NCBI RefSeq assembly: GCF_012641465.1
Contig: NZ_JABAIK010000005.1
Span: 124,001 to 188,000, forward strand
From: Vibrio agarilyticus
GTDB lineage: Bacteria > Pseudomonadota > Gammaproteobacteria > Enterobacterales > Vibrionaceae
Direction of reading: 5' to 3'
DNA: 64,000 bases
The notes below the pieces were generated by a model. It ran no database searches. It saw only the letters and a list, made by a program, of their open reading frames with translations, and had not been told where the DNA came from. Below are positions 8,919 to 18,074 of the stretch, piece after piece. Every line of letters starts with the position of its first letter. The first letter of the stretch is position 1. Position numbers and translations under genes: made by a program.

Positions 8919-10052
8919 GTGGGAGAAAAACAGACGTTGAACGCTAAACAACACGCAGGACAACCCGTTATTCAATTAACGGGAATATGTAAGAGTTTCG
9001 ATGGTAAGGAAATCATCGGTAATTTAAACCTAGACGTTAACCACGGTGAGTTTTTAACGATTTTAGGGCCGTCTGGCTGTGGTAAGACAACGGTACTTCG
9101 TATGATTGCGGGTTTTGAAACCGCAAACGAAGGTACGATTTTACTTGCAGGCCAGGATGTGACACATGTTCCTGCCGAACAAAGGCACGTCAACACTGTT
9201 TTCCAAAGCTATGCACTCTTTCCGCATATGACTGTGTTTAACAACGTAGCATTTGGTTTGCGCATGCAAAAAGTGCCTGCGGCTGAAATTGAGCCGCGAG
9301 TAATGGAAGCTTTACGCATGGTTCGTCTTGAAAAAATGGCGCAGCGTAAGCCTCACCAACTTTCTGGCGGACAACAACAGCGTATCGCGATTGCCCGCGC
9401 TGTTGTGAATAAACCCAAAGTGCTGCTCCTCGATGAGTCGCTTTCTGCGCTCGATTACAAACTGCGCAAGCAGATGCAAATCGAACTAAAACAACTGCAA
9501 AGACAGCTCGGTATCACCTTCATCTTTGTAACTCACGATCAAGAAGAAGCTTTGTCGATGTCTGACCGCATTATCGTTATGCGCGAAGGTCAAATCGAAC
9601 AAGATGGCTCACCACGTGAAATTTATGAAGAGCCTAAAAATCTTTTTGTTGCCCGTTTCATTGGTGAAATCAATGTCTTTAAAGCATTGGTTCAAGAAAG
9701 AATTGATGAAAAACGCATTCGCGCCACAATCGAAGGTGTCGACTCCATCGTTTATTACGATAAGCCTGTGAAATCTGGCGATAAACTGCAAGTACTCCTT
9801 CGTCCTGAAGATTTGCGTATCGAGGAGATACATGAATCCGATGAGCAAGGCATCGTTGGCCATGTGAAAGAGCGCACCTACAAAGGTATGACGCTTGACT
9901 CTGTGGTGGAAACGGAGTCAGGTATGCGCGTAATGGTAAGCGAGTTCTTCAACGAAGATGACCCGGATGTAGATCATTCTCTTGGTCAAAAAGTTGCCAT
10001 TACTTGGGTTGAAAGCTGGGAAGTGGTGTTAAACGATGAGCAAGAAGATTAA
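8919..10052 (+). CDS. potA: Spermidine/putrescine ABC transporter ATP-binding protein PotA
   Basis: ATPase subunit of the PotABCD polyamine importer, 377 residues as in E. coli. Walker [10 protein letters not shown] is at residues 50-58, the signature LSGGQQQR at about 147-154, Walker B VLLLDES follows, and there is a C-terminal regulatory TOBE-like domain from about 280. The GTG start at 8919 gives [11 protein letters not shown], which lines up with E. coli MGQSKKLNKQ; the ribosome-binding site is weak. potB starts inside the 3' end (17-bp overlap), so the genes are translationally linked. Confidence 0.96.
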   Translation: MGEKQTLNAKQHAGQPVIQLTGICKSFDGKEIIGNLNLDVNHGEFLTILGPSGCGKTTVLRMIAGFETANEGTILLAGQDVTHVPAEQRHVNTVFQSYALFPHMTVFNNVAFGLRMQKVPAAEIEPRVMEALRMVRLEKMAQRKPHQLSGGQQQRIAIARAVVNKPKVLLLDESLSALDYKLRKQMQIELKQLQRQLGITFIFVTHDQEEALSMSDRIIVMREGQIEQDGSPREIYEEPKNLFVARFIGEINVFKALVQERIDEKRIRATIEGVDSIVYYDKPVKSGDKLQVLLRPEDLRIEEIHESDEQGIVGHVKERTYKGMTLDSVVETESGMRVMVSEFFNEDDPDVDHSLGQKVAITWVESWEVVLNDEQED

Positions 10053-10893
10053 TCTGCAAAACGCCATCATCTCCTTGGTGGTGGGCTGGTTAGTACTGTT
10101 TGTACTGATCCCCAACTTGATGATCATCGGAACCAGCTTCCTTACTCGTGACGAAGCTAATCTCATTGAGATGACATTCACGTTGGACAATTACGCACGA
10201 TTGCTTGATCCATTGTACGCAAAAGTGCTGCTGCATTCTTTCTACATGGCACTGGTCGCCACATTACTTTGTTTGGTCATTGGGTATCCCTTTGCCTACA
10301 TCGTGGCCAAAATGCCGGAAAGATGGCGCCCTTTCATGCTGTTTTTGATCATAGTGCCATTTTGGACCAATTCACTGATCCGCACTTATGGATTAAAAAT
10401 TGTGTTGGGCACCCAAGGCATCCTTAATAAAGGGTTGCTTGCGTTAGACATCATTGATAAGCCATTGCGTCTGATGTACACCGAAACGGCAGTTATGATT
10501 GGTCTTGTCTACATACTGTTGCCGTTTATGATCTTACCGCTGTATTCAGCGATAGAGAAGCTGGATGATACCTACATTGAAGCGGCAAAAGATTTGGGTG
10601 CGAACAAGTTGCAAACACTGACGAAAGTCATTTTACCTCTGACAATGCCCGGCATTATTGGCGGTTGTTTGTTAGTTCTGCTCCCTGCCCTTGGCATGTT
10701 CTACATTTCGGACTTGCTTGGTGGTGCGAAGAACCTACTCATTGGTAACGTGATAAAGAGTCAGGTGCTCAACGCCCGCGATTGGCCATTTGGCGCAGCG
10801 ACCAGTATTGCATTAACAATTGCCATGGCAATTATGCTATATGCCTACTATCGAGCAGGTAAGTTATTGAATAAGAAAGTGGAGCTAGACTAA
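10036..10893 (+). CDS. potB: Spermidine/putrescine ABC transporter permease PotB
   Basis: A 285-residue inner-membrane permease with six predicted helices. The cytoplasmic loop that docks on the ATPase reads [20 protein letters not shown] (EAA motif) at about residues 180-200. It forms the translocation channel with PotC. It overlaps potA by 17 bp, and its stop codon shares one base with the potC start (TAATG). Family, order and length all agree with enteric PotB. Confidence 0.95.
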   Translation: MSKKINLQNAIISLVVGWLVLFVLIPNLMIIGTSFLTRDEANLIEMTFTLDNYARLLDPLYAKVLLHSFYMALVATLLCLVIGYPFAYIVAKMPERWRPFMLFLIIVPFWTNSLIRTYGLKIVLGTQGILNKGLLALDIIDKPLRLMYTETAVMIGLVYILLPFMILPLYSAIEKLDDTYIEAAKDLGANKLQTLTKVILPLTMPGIIGGCLLVLLPALGMFYISDLLGGAKNLLIGNVIKSQVLNARDWPFGAATSIALTIAMAIMLYAYYRAGKLLNKKVELD

Positions 10894-11663
10894 TGGGACG
10901 CGCAGTTAGATTTAGCTTTATGACTTTGGTGTACGCATTTTTGTACTTGCCCATCATTGTCTTAATCGCAAACTCATTTAACGCCAATAAGTTTGGCATG
11001 AAATGGGGCGGGTTCACCCTAGATTGGTACCACGCTCTGATGAATAACGACAGCTTAATGCAAGCTGCATGGCATTCATTTAACGTTGCAGTGTTTTCAG
11101 CAACCGCAGCAACCATTATTGGTAGTTTGACCGCCGTTGCCCTATTCCGTTACCAGTTTAAAGGTAAAGGCATGGTTAATGGCATGCTGTTTGTTGTGAT
11201 GATGTCTCCAGACATCGTAATGGCGATTTCGCTGTTAGCACTGTTTTTGGTTATGGGTGCACAGCTGGGCTTTTTCACCCTTCTCGTTGCGCACATTACT
11301 TTCTGTCTGCCATTTGTTGTTGTCACGGTATACAGTCGTTTAAACGGCTTTGACGTCAAAATGTTGGAAGCGGCGAAAGACCTAGGCGCAAGCGAATGGG
11401 TTATTTTAAAGCAAATCATTTTGCCGTTAGCAAAACCTGCAGTGGCTGCGGGTTGGCTACTCAGCTTTACCCTATCGTTGGACGATGTCATCATCAGTTC
11501 CTTCGTGACAGGCCCAACATATGAAATTCTACCGTTGAAAATTTACTCCATGGTTAAAGTGGGGATTTCACCGGAAGTAAACGCCCTAGCAACGGTGATG
11601 CTAGTGGTTTCGCTGGTCTTAGTCGTTGCATCGCAACTTCTGGCACGCGAAAAAGTGAAGTAA
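10893..11663 (+). CDS. potC: Spermidine/putrescine ABC transporter permease PotC
   Basis: Second permease subunit, 256 residues with six helices and the EAA-loop sequence [20 protein letters not shown] at about 151-170. It pairs with PotB. The ATG overlaps the potB stop by one base. A strong hairpin followed by T residues (11690-11717) separates it from potD, so expression of the membrane components and of the binding protein may be set separately. Confidence 0.95.
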   Translation: MGRAVRFSFMTLVYAFLYLPIIVLIANSFNANKFGMKWGGFTLDWYHALMNNDSLMQAAWHSFNVAVFSATAATIIGSLTAVALFRYQFKGKGMVNGMLFVVMMSPDIVMAISLLALFLVMGAQLGFFTLLVAHITFCLPFVVVTVYSRLNGFDVKMLEAAKDLGASEWVILKQIILPLAKPAVAAGWLLSFTLSLDDVIISSFVTGPTYEILPLKIYSMVKVGISPEVNALATVMLVVSLVLVVASQLLAREKVK

Positions 11664-11689
11664 GAGTCGAGTTGATTCTTATCCGCAAT

Positions 11690-11717
11690 ACAGAATGGTT
11701 CATACCATTCTGTTTTT
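11690..11717 (+). terminator. Hairpin terminator between potC and potD
   Basis: ACAGAATGGT and its exact complement ACCATTCTGT enclose a TCAT loop, followed by TTTTCT. It stands between potC and potD and could act as a full or partial terminator inside the cluster. Confidence 0.75.
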
Positions 11718-11766
11718 CTATCGATCGCCTATAATTAGGCAACGTTTGGTTTTGGAGCTAACGTCA

Positions 11767-12798
11767 ATGAAAAAATGGACTACTCTATTAGCTGGTAGTG
11801 CCTGTGCCCTCTCTCTGTTTGCAGGAACTGCAGCAGCAGAAGACAAAGAACTGGTATTTATGAACTGGGGTCCTTACATCAACAGTAATATCCTAGAGCA
11901 ATTTACCAAAGAAACTGGCATCAAAGTGATCTACTCAACTTACGAGTCGAATGAAACTTTGTATGCAAAGCTAAAAACGCATAATCAGGGATACGACCTC
12001 GTTGTACCGTCAACGTACTTCGTAGCGAAAATGCGTGATGAAGGGATGCTACAAAAGATTGATAAGACTAAGTTGAGCAACTTCAACAATCTTGATAAGA
12101 ACTATCTGGATAAGCCTTACGATCCAAACAACGACTACTCTATTCCACACGTAGTCGCCATCACCGGTTTAGCGGTAAACACTGACATGTACGATCCAGA
12201 AGATTTCCAAAGCTGGGCAGACTTGTGGAAACCTGAACTTGAAGGTCAAGTTATGCTGATGGATGACACTCGTGAAGTGTTCCATATCGCGCTGCGTAAG
12301 CTTGGTTACTCAGGTAACTCAACAGATCCAAAACAAATTGACGAAGCCTACAAAGAGCTACAAAAGCTGATGCCAAATGTATTGGTCTTTAACTCCGACA
12401 ATCCGGGCGCACCTTACATGTCAGGTGAAGTTGGCGTTGGTATGCTGTGGAACGGCAGTGCTGCTGCAGCGCAAAATGAAGGTTTGCCACTGAAACTGGT
12501 GTTCCCGAAAGAAGGCGGTATTGGTTGGGTTGACAACTTTGCTATCTCCTCTGGTGCGAAAAACGTAGATGCGGCGCATAAGATGATTGATTTTCTGTTG
12601 CGTCCAGAAATTGCCGAGCAGATCTCAAAAGACACTGGTTACTTGACTGGCGTAAAAGCCTCAAATGACAAGTTCCAAGACGTGGCACCACTGTTCCCAA
12701 GCCAGGAAGATCTTGACCGCGTTGAATGGCAAGATTCGGTTGGTGATCTAACAGTTAAATACGAAGATTACTTCTTGAAATTGAAAGCTGGCCAATAA
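11767..12798 (+). CDS. potD: Spermidine/putrescine-binding protein PotD (first copy)
   Basis: Periplasmic polyamine-binding protein. The ATG at 11767 (GGAG nine bases upstream) begins a clear Sec signal peptide, MKKWTTLLAGSACALSLFAG, cleaved after AAA; a longer frame from 11695 would run through the terminator hairpin and lacks a site. The mature protein starts EDKELVFMNWGPYI and contains the PotD-type segments ETGIKVIYSTYESNE, DLVVPSTYFV and LMDDTREVFHIAL, with acidic and aromatic residues of the polyamine pocket. It is closely similar to the second copy downstream. A terminator follows at 12822-12851. Confidence 0.94.
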   Translation: MKKWTTLLAGSACALSLFAGTAAAEDKELVFMNWGPYINSNILEQFTKETGIKVIYSTYESNETLYAKLKTHNQGYDLVVPSTYFVAKMRDEGMLQKIDKTKLSNFNNLDKNYLDKPYDPNNDYSIPHVVAITGLAVNTDMYDPEDFQSWADLWKPELEGQVMLMDDTREVFHIALRKLGYSGNSTDPKQIDEAYKELQKLMPNVLVFNSDNPGAPYMSGEVGVGMLWNGSAAAAQNEGLPLKLVFPKEGGIGWVDNFAISSGAKNVDAAHKMIDFLLRPEIAEQISKDTGYLTGVKASNDKFQDVAPLFPSQEDLDRVEWQDSVGDLTVKYEDYFLKLKAGQ

Positions 12799-12821
12799 GC
12801 TATTGCTTCATTTATCACCAC

Positions 12822-12851
12822 ATAGGCAGCGATACGCTGCCTATTTTTTTA
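12822..12851 (+). terminator. Intrinsic terminator after the first potD
   Basis: ATAGGCAGCG, a three-base loop, CGCTGCCTAT, then a T-tract. It isolates the first potD from the second. Confidence 0.88.
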
Positions 12852-13032
12852 TTTGCTGATATAATCTGCGGCGATTTATTCATATTTGGTCGTAAAATGG
12901 TACTTAACTTAGCATTATGTGCCCAAACAGTTTGGCGCTAGCTTGCTAGCACTCTTTTCCAATGAATAGATTAAATTAATTATTTACAATAAGTTGCCCT
13001 GTGGGGCACGCTAACATACGAGCGGAACAGTA

Positions 13033-14070
13033 ATGAAAAAAGCACTGTATACCGGCGCATTGTGTGCTGCTACTCTCTTCTCTGCCCAGTCTTTTGCTGC
13101 AGATCAAGAGCTCTACTTCTACAACTGGTCAGAATACATTCCTGCCGAAGTTCTTGAAGATTTTACTAAAGAAACCGGCATTAAAGTGATCTATTCGACC
13201 TACGAATCGAATGAGAGCATGTATGCAAAACTCAAAACGCAGGGAACGGGCTACGATCTTGTCGTACCATCCACTTACTTTGTGTCTAAAATGCGCAAAG
13301 AAAACATGTTGCAACAAATTGATAAAACAAAGCTTTCTCACTTTGCTGATCTTGACCCAAATTACTTAAACAAGTCATTTGACCCAGGTAACAACTATTC
13401 AATCCCGTATATTTGGGGCGCGACTGGCATTGGTATCAATGCCGATATGCTCGACATGGATTCAGTTAAAAATTGGGGTGACTTGTGGGATACTCAGTGG
13501 GATGGTCAGCTGATGTTGATGGACGACTCACGTGAAGTATTCCATATCGCATTATCTAAACTGGGTTATTCGCCAAATACCACTAACCCAGACGAAATCA
13601 AAGCGGCGTATGAAGAGCTTAAAAAGCTGATGCCTAATGTGTTGGTTTTTAACTCTGATTTTCCAGCAAACCCTTATCTAGCGGGTGAAGTTTCTCTGGG
13701 CATGCTTTGGAATGGCTCAGCTTATATGGCTCGTCAAGAAGGCGCTAATATTCAAGTCATTTGGCCTGAGAAAGGCGCGATTTTCTGGATGGATAGTATC
13801 GCAATTCCTGCTGGCGCTAAGAATGTTGACGCCGCGCATAAGATGATCGATTTCTTACTCCGCCCTGAAAATGCCGCTAAAATCGCGTTGGAGATTGGTT
13901 ACCCAACGCCGGTGAAAACGGCAAGCAAATTCCTGCCTAAATCCTTTACTGAAGATAAAAACATTTATCCACCACAAGAAATCATGGACAGTGGTGAATG
14001 GCAAGATGAAGTCGGTGAAGCCAGCGTTTTATACGATGAGTACTTCCAAAAACTGAAAGTGAACGATTAA
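13033..14070 (+). CDS. potD: Spermidine/putrescine-binding protein PotD (second copy)
   Basis: A 345-residue periplasmic polyamine-binding protein with a signal peptide ending in SFAA before DQELYFYNWSEYI. It shares long identical stretches with the first copy (ETGIKVIYSTYESNE, DLVVPSTYFVS, LMDDSREVFHIALSKLGYS) but differs in the pocket-lining region (IWGATGIGINADM against VVAITGLAVNTDM), so ligand preference may differ. It has its own 180-bp upstream region with a GCTAGC-TT-GCTAGC palindrome at 12937-12950, and its own terminator. Tandem potD genes are known in vibrios; which one prefers norspermidine or spermidine cannot be told here. Confidence 0.93.
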   Translation: MKKALYTGALCAATLFSAQSFAADQELYFYNWSEYIPAEVLEDFTKETGIKVIYSTYESNESMYAKLKTQGTGYDLVVPSTYFVSKMRKENMLQQIDKTKLSHFADLDPNYLNKSFDPGNNYSIPYIWGATGIGINADMLDMDSVKNWGDLWDTQWDGQLMLMDDSREVFHIALSKLGYSPNTTNPDEIKAAYEELKKLMPNVLVFNSDFPANPYLAGEVSLGMLWNGSAYMARQEGANIQVIWPEKGAIFWMDSIAIPAGAKNVDAAHKMIDFLLRPENAAKIALEIGYPTPVKTASKFLPKSFTEDKNIYPPQEIMDSGEWQDEVGEASVLYDEYFQKLKVND

Positions 14071-14083
14071 TCTAACACACTCG

Positions 14084-14112
14084 AAAGCAGCCAATAAATG
14101 GCTGCTTTTTTA
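14084..14112. terminator. Terminator between convergent potD and cobB
   Basis: AAAGCAGCC and GGCTGCTTTT flank a seven-base loop, with a T-tract on the plus side. The hairpin overlaps the cobB stop codon on the other strand. Confidence 0.85.
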
Positions 14113-14838
14113 TATATTGAAGGTTATTGGTGCAAGCAATTCATCGACTAGTTTCACCACTTCGACACTTGCTTTGCCATAACGCTTTTCAGCAAATTCA
14201 CTTTCAATCGCGCTTGGCTCTAGGTTGAGCTCGATGGTATGAGCGCCATGCATACGCGCGTCGTGAACAAAACCTGCCGCCGGGTAGACAACGCCTGAAG
14301 TACCAATCGAAATGAACAGATCTGCCTGCTCTAGTGCTGTATAAATCTCTCCCATTCTTAAAGGCATTTCACCAAACCACACAACATGTGGTCTCAATTG
14401 AGAGGGAATTTGGCAACAATGACACAAGTCGCCGGGTTGAACATCCTCGTTACAGTCAATGACTTGATTTGAGTCTTCACAGCGTACTTTAAGCAATTCT
14501 CCGTGCATGTGAATGATATTTTGGCTGCCACCGCGCTCATGCAAATTGTCGATATTCTGCGTAATAATCGTTACTGAGCCGTCAAGCTCTCGCTCTAACT
14601 TGCCCAAGGCCTGATGCGCCGGGTTTGGCATAATTTCAGGACGCTGTAACGCACGACGTCTCTGATTATAGAAATCTTGCACTAGATGAGGATCTCGAGC
14701 ATACCCTTCCGGTGTTGCGACATCTTCAATACGGTGATCTTCCCATAGCCCATCTTTAGCGCGAAACGTATGAATGCCCGACTCGGCAGAAATTCCAGCC
14801 CCAGTCAGTATGACGATATTTTTATAAGGGTATTTCAT
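14110..14838 (-). CDS. cobB: NAD-dependent protein deacylase CobB (sirtuin)
   Basis: A 242-residue class III sirtuin that removes acetyl and succinyl groups from lysines, consuming NAD. Visible motifs are [10 protein letters not shown] (13-22), the substrate-acyl pocket Tyr57-x-x-Arg60 typical of desuccinylases, TQNIDNLH (93-100) and HMHG with the catalytic His at about 112. Zinc-binding cysteines lie in 120-142 (VRC, DC, LCHCC). It lacks the long N-terminal extension of some enteric CobB forms. In the cell it controls metabolic enzymes such as acyl-CoA synthetases; PrpE (38465-40366) is a family member that could be a target, which is inference. Confidence 0.95.
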   Translation of the reverse strand: MKYPYKNIVILTGAGISAESGIHTFRAKDGLWEDHRIEDVATPEGYARDPHLVQDFYNQRRRALQRPEIMPNPAHQALGKLERELDGSVTIITQNIDNLHERGGSQNIIHMHGELLKVRCEDSNQVIDCNEDVQPGDLCHCCQIPSQLRPHVVWFGEMPLRMGEIYTALEQADLFISIGTSGVVYPAAGFVHDARMHGAHTIELNLEPSAIESEFAEKRYGKASVEVVKLVDELLAPITFNI

Positions 14839-14981
14839 CTCACCTCGCCCTGTATCCTTTTCAATAACGCTAGGTTAGCACTCTGTGAGTAACATCCCTA
14901 GCGCTTGATATTAGACGATGGTCGCAATTCCCCACTCAGAGGCAAGGAATTGTGAGTTATACCCAGTGACCAGAATATGGT

Positions 14982-16202
14982 TTAGTCTTCGTTAGTTGAT
15001 GAAATGCGATGAATGGAAAGATCCGCACCATTAAATTCATCTTCTTGAGAGAGGCGCAATCCAGAAACCGCGTTAATAGCGCCATAAACAACCAAACCAC
15101 CTAAAACCGCGATACTGATCCCTAGCAAAGTGCCTAAGATCTGCACGGTGAGGCTGACGCCACCAAGTCCCCCAAGCGCAGATTGGCCAAAAATACCTGC
15201 CGCAATGCCTCCCCATGCGCCACATATTCCGTGCAGTGGCCATACACCTAACACATCATCAATACGTGTTTTATTTTGCAGATACGTGAAGAGATAAACA
15301 AATAGCGTCCCTGCAATTGCCCCTGTTATCAGAGCGCCGATTGGGTGCATTAAGTCTGAGCCGGCACAAATTGCGACAAGCCCTGCCAGCGGGCCATTAT
15401 GAATAAACCCAGGGTCGTTTCGGCCTGCGATCATTGAGGCGACAATGCCACCAGCCATCGCCATCAAAGAGTTCATTGCAACAAGCCCACTAATCCCTTC
15501 AAGAGTTTGCGCTGACATCACATTAAAGCCAAACCAGCCAACCGAAAGGATCCACGCACCCAAGGCTAAAAATGGAATATTAGACGGAGCGAAGTTGGTA
15601 TGTTTACCCGCTCGAACGCGCCCATTACGCATACCAAGGAAGATAACCGCAACAAGTGCTATCCAACCGCCAACACCATGCACCACAACTGAACCGGCAA
15701 AATCATGAAACCCAACGCCAAAGCTCGATTCAAACCACGCTTGCACGCCAAAATTGCCATTCCATATAATCCCTTCAAAGAGCGGATATACCAAACCTAC
15801 GGTAAAAAAAGTCGCGACGAGAATAGGATAAAAACGGGCACGTTCCGCAATGCCCCCAGAGACGATAGCAGGGATCGCCGCCGCAAAAGTCAGCAAAAAG
15901 AAGAACTTGACCAGTTCATATCCGTTACCCTGTGACAAAGTCTCTGCGTCTGAGAAAAAATTGGCGCCATAGGCGACGGTGTAGCCGATGAAAAAATACG
16001 CAAGTGACGAAATGCCGAAATCGGCCAGAATTTTGACCAGCGCGTTAACTTGGTTTTTATGACGTACCGTCCCTACCTCTAAAAACGCAAAACCCGCGTG
16101 CATAAGAAACACCATTATGGCGCCCAGTAATAAAAACAGAGTGTCGGAACTTTGTGTCAGGGTTTGCACCGCTCCGTGTACCTGACTCACTTCAATACTC
16201 AT
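14982..16202 (-). CDS. Ammonium transporter Amt
   Basis: A 406-residue inner-membrane ammonium channel with about eleven helices. The N terminus is outside, as usual. Conserved blocks include FHDFAGSVVVHGVGG, carrying the Asp of the recruitment site and the first pore His, and VWPLHGICGAWGG with the second pore His. No glnK (PII) gene is next to it, unlike the enteric glnK-amtB pair. Upstream lie a sigma54-type promoter and two or three NtrC-like sites (16225-16438), so nitrogen-limitation control is likely. The C-terminal tail is short. Confidence 0.94.
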   Translation of the reverse strand: MSIEVSQVHGAVQTLTQSSDTLFLLLGAIMVFLMHAGFAFLEVGTVRHKNQVNALVKILADFGISSLAYFFIGYTVAYGANFFSDAETLSQGNGYELVKFFFLLTFAAAIPAIVSGGIAERARFYPILVATFFTVGLVYPLFEGIIWNGNFGVQAWFESSFGVGFHDFAGSVVVHGVGGWIALVAVIFLGMRNGRVRAGKHTNFAPSNIPFLALGAWILSVGWFGFNVMSAQTLEGISGLVAMNSLMAMAGGIVASMIAGRNDPGFIHNGPLAGLVAICAGSDLMHPIGALITGAIAGTLFVYLFTYLQNKTRIDDVLGVWPLHGICGAWGGIAAGIFGQSALGGLGGVSLTVQILGTLLGISIAVLGGLVVYGAINAVSGLRLSQEDEFNGADLSIHRISSTNED

Positions 16203-16224
16203 TCGCTATTTTACTCCCTTCGCG

Positions 16225-16241
16225 TGCACATTAAGTGTGCA
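16225..16241. promoter_or_regulatory. NtrC-like palindrome in the amt leader
   Basis: TGCACATTAAGTGTGCA has TGCAC and GTGCA arms seven bases apart, as in the NtrC consensus. It sits only about 22 bp before the amt start codon, downstream of the predicted promoter, so it might act negatively. Confidence 0.5.
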
Positions 16242-16289
16242 TTCAATGACAACTTCACTACATTAGTGAATGATTATTATCAAAGAGAT

Positions 16290-16306
16290 GGCAAAAAGCG
16301 TTCCAA
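16290..16306 (-). promoter_or_regulatory. Sigma54 promoter of amt
   Basis: Read on the minus strand, TTGGAACGCTTTTTGCC fits the sigma54 consensus TTGGCACG-N4-TTGC with one mismatch. The predicted transcription start is roughly 75 bp upstream of the amt ATG. Confidence 0.7.
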
Positions 16307-16401
16307 GTTAATTGTAATTAGGAGTTTAAAATTAATTCATTGATTATTTTAGACTTTTCATCTTAAGTAGTAACGTTTATTCCTTAAAGAATTAGTGGAA
16401 T

Positions 16402-16438
16402 TGCACCATAAGCGATCTTCTTGCATTACATTGGTGCG
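16402..16438. promoter_or_regulatory. Tandem NtrC-like sites upstream of amt
   Basis: TGCATTACATTGGTGCG (16422-16438) matches the NtrC consensus TGCACCA-N3-TGGTGCA well on its right arm, and TGCACCA (16402-16408) begins a weaker site 20 bp away, two helical turns. Both are about 110-150 bp upstream of the predicted sigma54 start, the usual enhancer position. Confidence 0.6.
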
Positions 16439-16439
16439 T

Positions 16440-16462
16440 AAAAAATCCCGCCTTAGCGGGAT
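16440..16462 (-). terminator. Terminator of the formate dehydrogenase operon
   Basis: On the minus strand ATCCCGC, loop TAAG, GCGGGAT then TTTTT. It lies 27 bp behind the last gene of the operon and directly against the amt enhancer sites. Confidence 0.85.
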
Positions 16463-16488
16463 CATTGCACAAAAATAAATCAGATGTT

Positions 16489-16944
16489 TTATGGGGTTTT
16501 CGATTGGCGCATATGAGTCCAGTTTGGACCGGGTAAGGGTTGATGCACTTCATTGTTTTTCAATTGTCGCATTCCCTGAATCATGCGCCATAACCAAACT
16601 ATGATCGCAAGAAATGCGAAAAAACCGCCAAACACAGGGATCATATAAGCGATTTTGTCTACAAGACGGCTGTGTAGCCAATAATCACTGACACCAACCA
16701 AAATCCCATTTGCGGTGGCAACACTAATAATCAACACAACGAAAAAGGTGAGATATAAAAAGAAGCTACGGATCAGACCGTAATAATGCGAGGTCACCAC
16801 TTCATCGTCTTCGCCTTTATTAAGATGATAACCTGCATACACTATGGCGATAACACCGGATATCAACACGGTAAATGGCGTTAAAAAACTAAGAATATAG
16901 GCGACCCATACGCCTTTATGGGGTGAATCATCAACTTTGTTCAT
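16489..16944 (-). CDS. DUF4870/Tic20-like membrane protein at end of fdh operon
   Basis: About 151 residues with three hydrophobic segments (near 12-38, 60-85 and 105-130) and a polar C terminus. The fold type resembles the small DUF4870/Tic20-like membrane proteins, but I see no diagnostic motif. The ATG at 16944 has GGGGA eight bases upstream; this start overlaps the gamma-subunit gene by 14 bp and indicates coupled expression. Being last in the formate dehydrogenase operon and followed by its terminator, it may assist or anchor the complex; this is inference. Confidence 0.6.
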   Translation of the reverse strand: MNKVDDSPHKGVWVAYILSFLTPFTVLISGVIAIVYAGYHLNKGEDDEVVTSHYYGLIRSFFLYLTFFVVLIISVATANGILVGVSDYWLHSRLVDKIAYMIPVFGGFFAFLAIIVWLWRMIQGMRQLKNNEVHQPLPGPNWTHMRQSKTP

Positions 16945-18061
16945 TGAGAGAGTCCCCTTTATTTGTTGCATCCAGATCGACTGTTGATCTTTGTTGCTCG
17001 GCCTTCACCCGCGCGTACCAGATATCATGGTGCTCTTTAGCCCAAGTCTCATCGACTTCACCGGTGACCATTCCTTCTAACGCACCTTCCATACCAAATA
17101 GCCCAATATAGATATGAAATACAAAACCGCAAATGAGTATCAACGCAGACAAGCTGTGCACCAGATTAGAAAACTCCATATCGCGTCGTGTCTGACCAAA
17201 TATAGGGAAATCAAGTACCAGCCCGCTTATCGAAACCAGAGCCCCACAAATGATCAACAACCAAAACAGCGCTTTTTCGCCGCCATTAGAAAAGTCAGCT
17301 GAAGGGTGAGTACCTTTATGTTTTCCAACCATACCACCCAGCTTCAAAAACCATTGAAGATCGGCTTTATTGAAAAACGACTTCGACATCCATTTAAACA
17401 GTACCGCAATTAAAAGAATGCAAAAGATAGGACCAATATAATTGTGATACTGCTTAGCGAGCATCATGATAAAGGCCCAAAACTCCGATGGAACATAAGG
17501 TTTGAGAAAGTGCTTGCCGTAAACCAACATCAAGCCGCTGAAGGCCAATGTGAGGAAGGTAAAAGCCATACTCCAGTGCAGCGCCCTATCCCAGCGCGTC
17601 CAGCGCAAAATAGTCTTGCCTGTACGTGGTGCACTCAACATTAACGGGCCAACAATGATGTAAAACAGGATCATCATAGTAATACTGCCAAAAATCGCGA
17701 CCGCGCCGACAGGCGACATCCATTTCTCTTTGAGGATATACCACGTGTTTCCTGGCGTACTGATCAAAACGTCATGTTCATCGCCTTTAGAGGTCGTGAA
17801 CCCTGATTCCCCTTGACGCACCTGATCCCAAAACCCCATTGTTCCTCTTTGATAAGGATCTTGACCTACCGCCTGGTACAGCTCCTCTTGTACTTCAGTG
17901 GTATTTTCCGCATCCTGAGGCGTCGCATCGTTTGCCAGTACCGTTCCTGATAAGGCGATGGTAATCATGAAGAGCGTCACCATCGACATAATCAAGGTAG
18001 CAATGGTTTGTTGCACGCTGACAACCGATATTGGTATCGCGAGATTAGATTGCCTTTTCAT
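16931..18061 (-). CDS. Formate dehydrogenase gamma subunit, cytochrome b556
   Basis: Membrane-anchoring, diheme cytochrome b subunit that passes electrons from formate oxidation to the quinone pool. About 376 residues from the ATG at 18061, chosen because GGGAG lies seven bases upstream; upstream in-frame ATGs overlap fdhB. It has an N-terminal signal-like helix (ending VLANDA), a periplasmic stretch, then about four to five helices with histidines suited to heme ligation (RWDRALHWSMAFTF, KQYHNYIGP, NLVHSLSALILICGFVFHIYIG). It is longer at the N terminus than enteric FdnI, as is usual for vibrio and epsilon-type complexes. Confidence 0.9.
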   Translation of the reverse strand: MKRQSNLAIPISVVSVQQTIATLIMSMVTLFMITIALSGTVLANDATPQDAENTTEVQEELYQAVGQDPYQRGTMGFWDQVRQGESGFTTSKGDEHDVLISTPGNTWYILKEKWMSPVGAVAIFGSITMMILFYIIVGPLMLSAPRTGKTILRWTRWDRALHWSMAFTFLTLAFSGLMLVYGKHFLKPYVPSEFWAFIMMLAKQYHNYIGPIFCILLIAVLFKWMSKSFFNKADLQWFLKLGGMVGKHKGTHPSADFSNGGEKALFWLLIICGALVSISGLVLDFPIFGQTRRDMEFSNLVHSLSALILICGFVFHIYIGLFGMEGALEGMVTGEVDETWAKEHHDIWYARVKAEQQRSTVDLDATNKGDSLNEQS

Positions 18062-18074
18062 ACATCCACTCCCG

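Noticed and set aside
13033-14070. Second potD as the norspermidine sensor NspS
   Set aside because: It is very close to the first PotD and sits in the pot cluster; no MbaA-type gene is adjacent.
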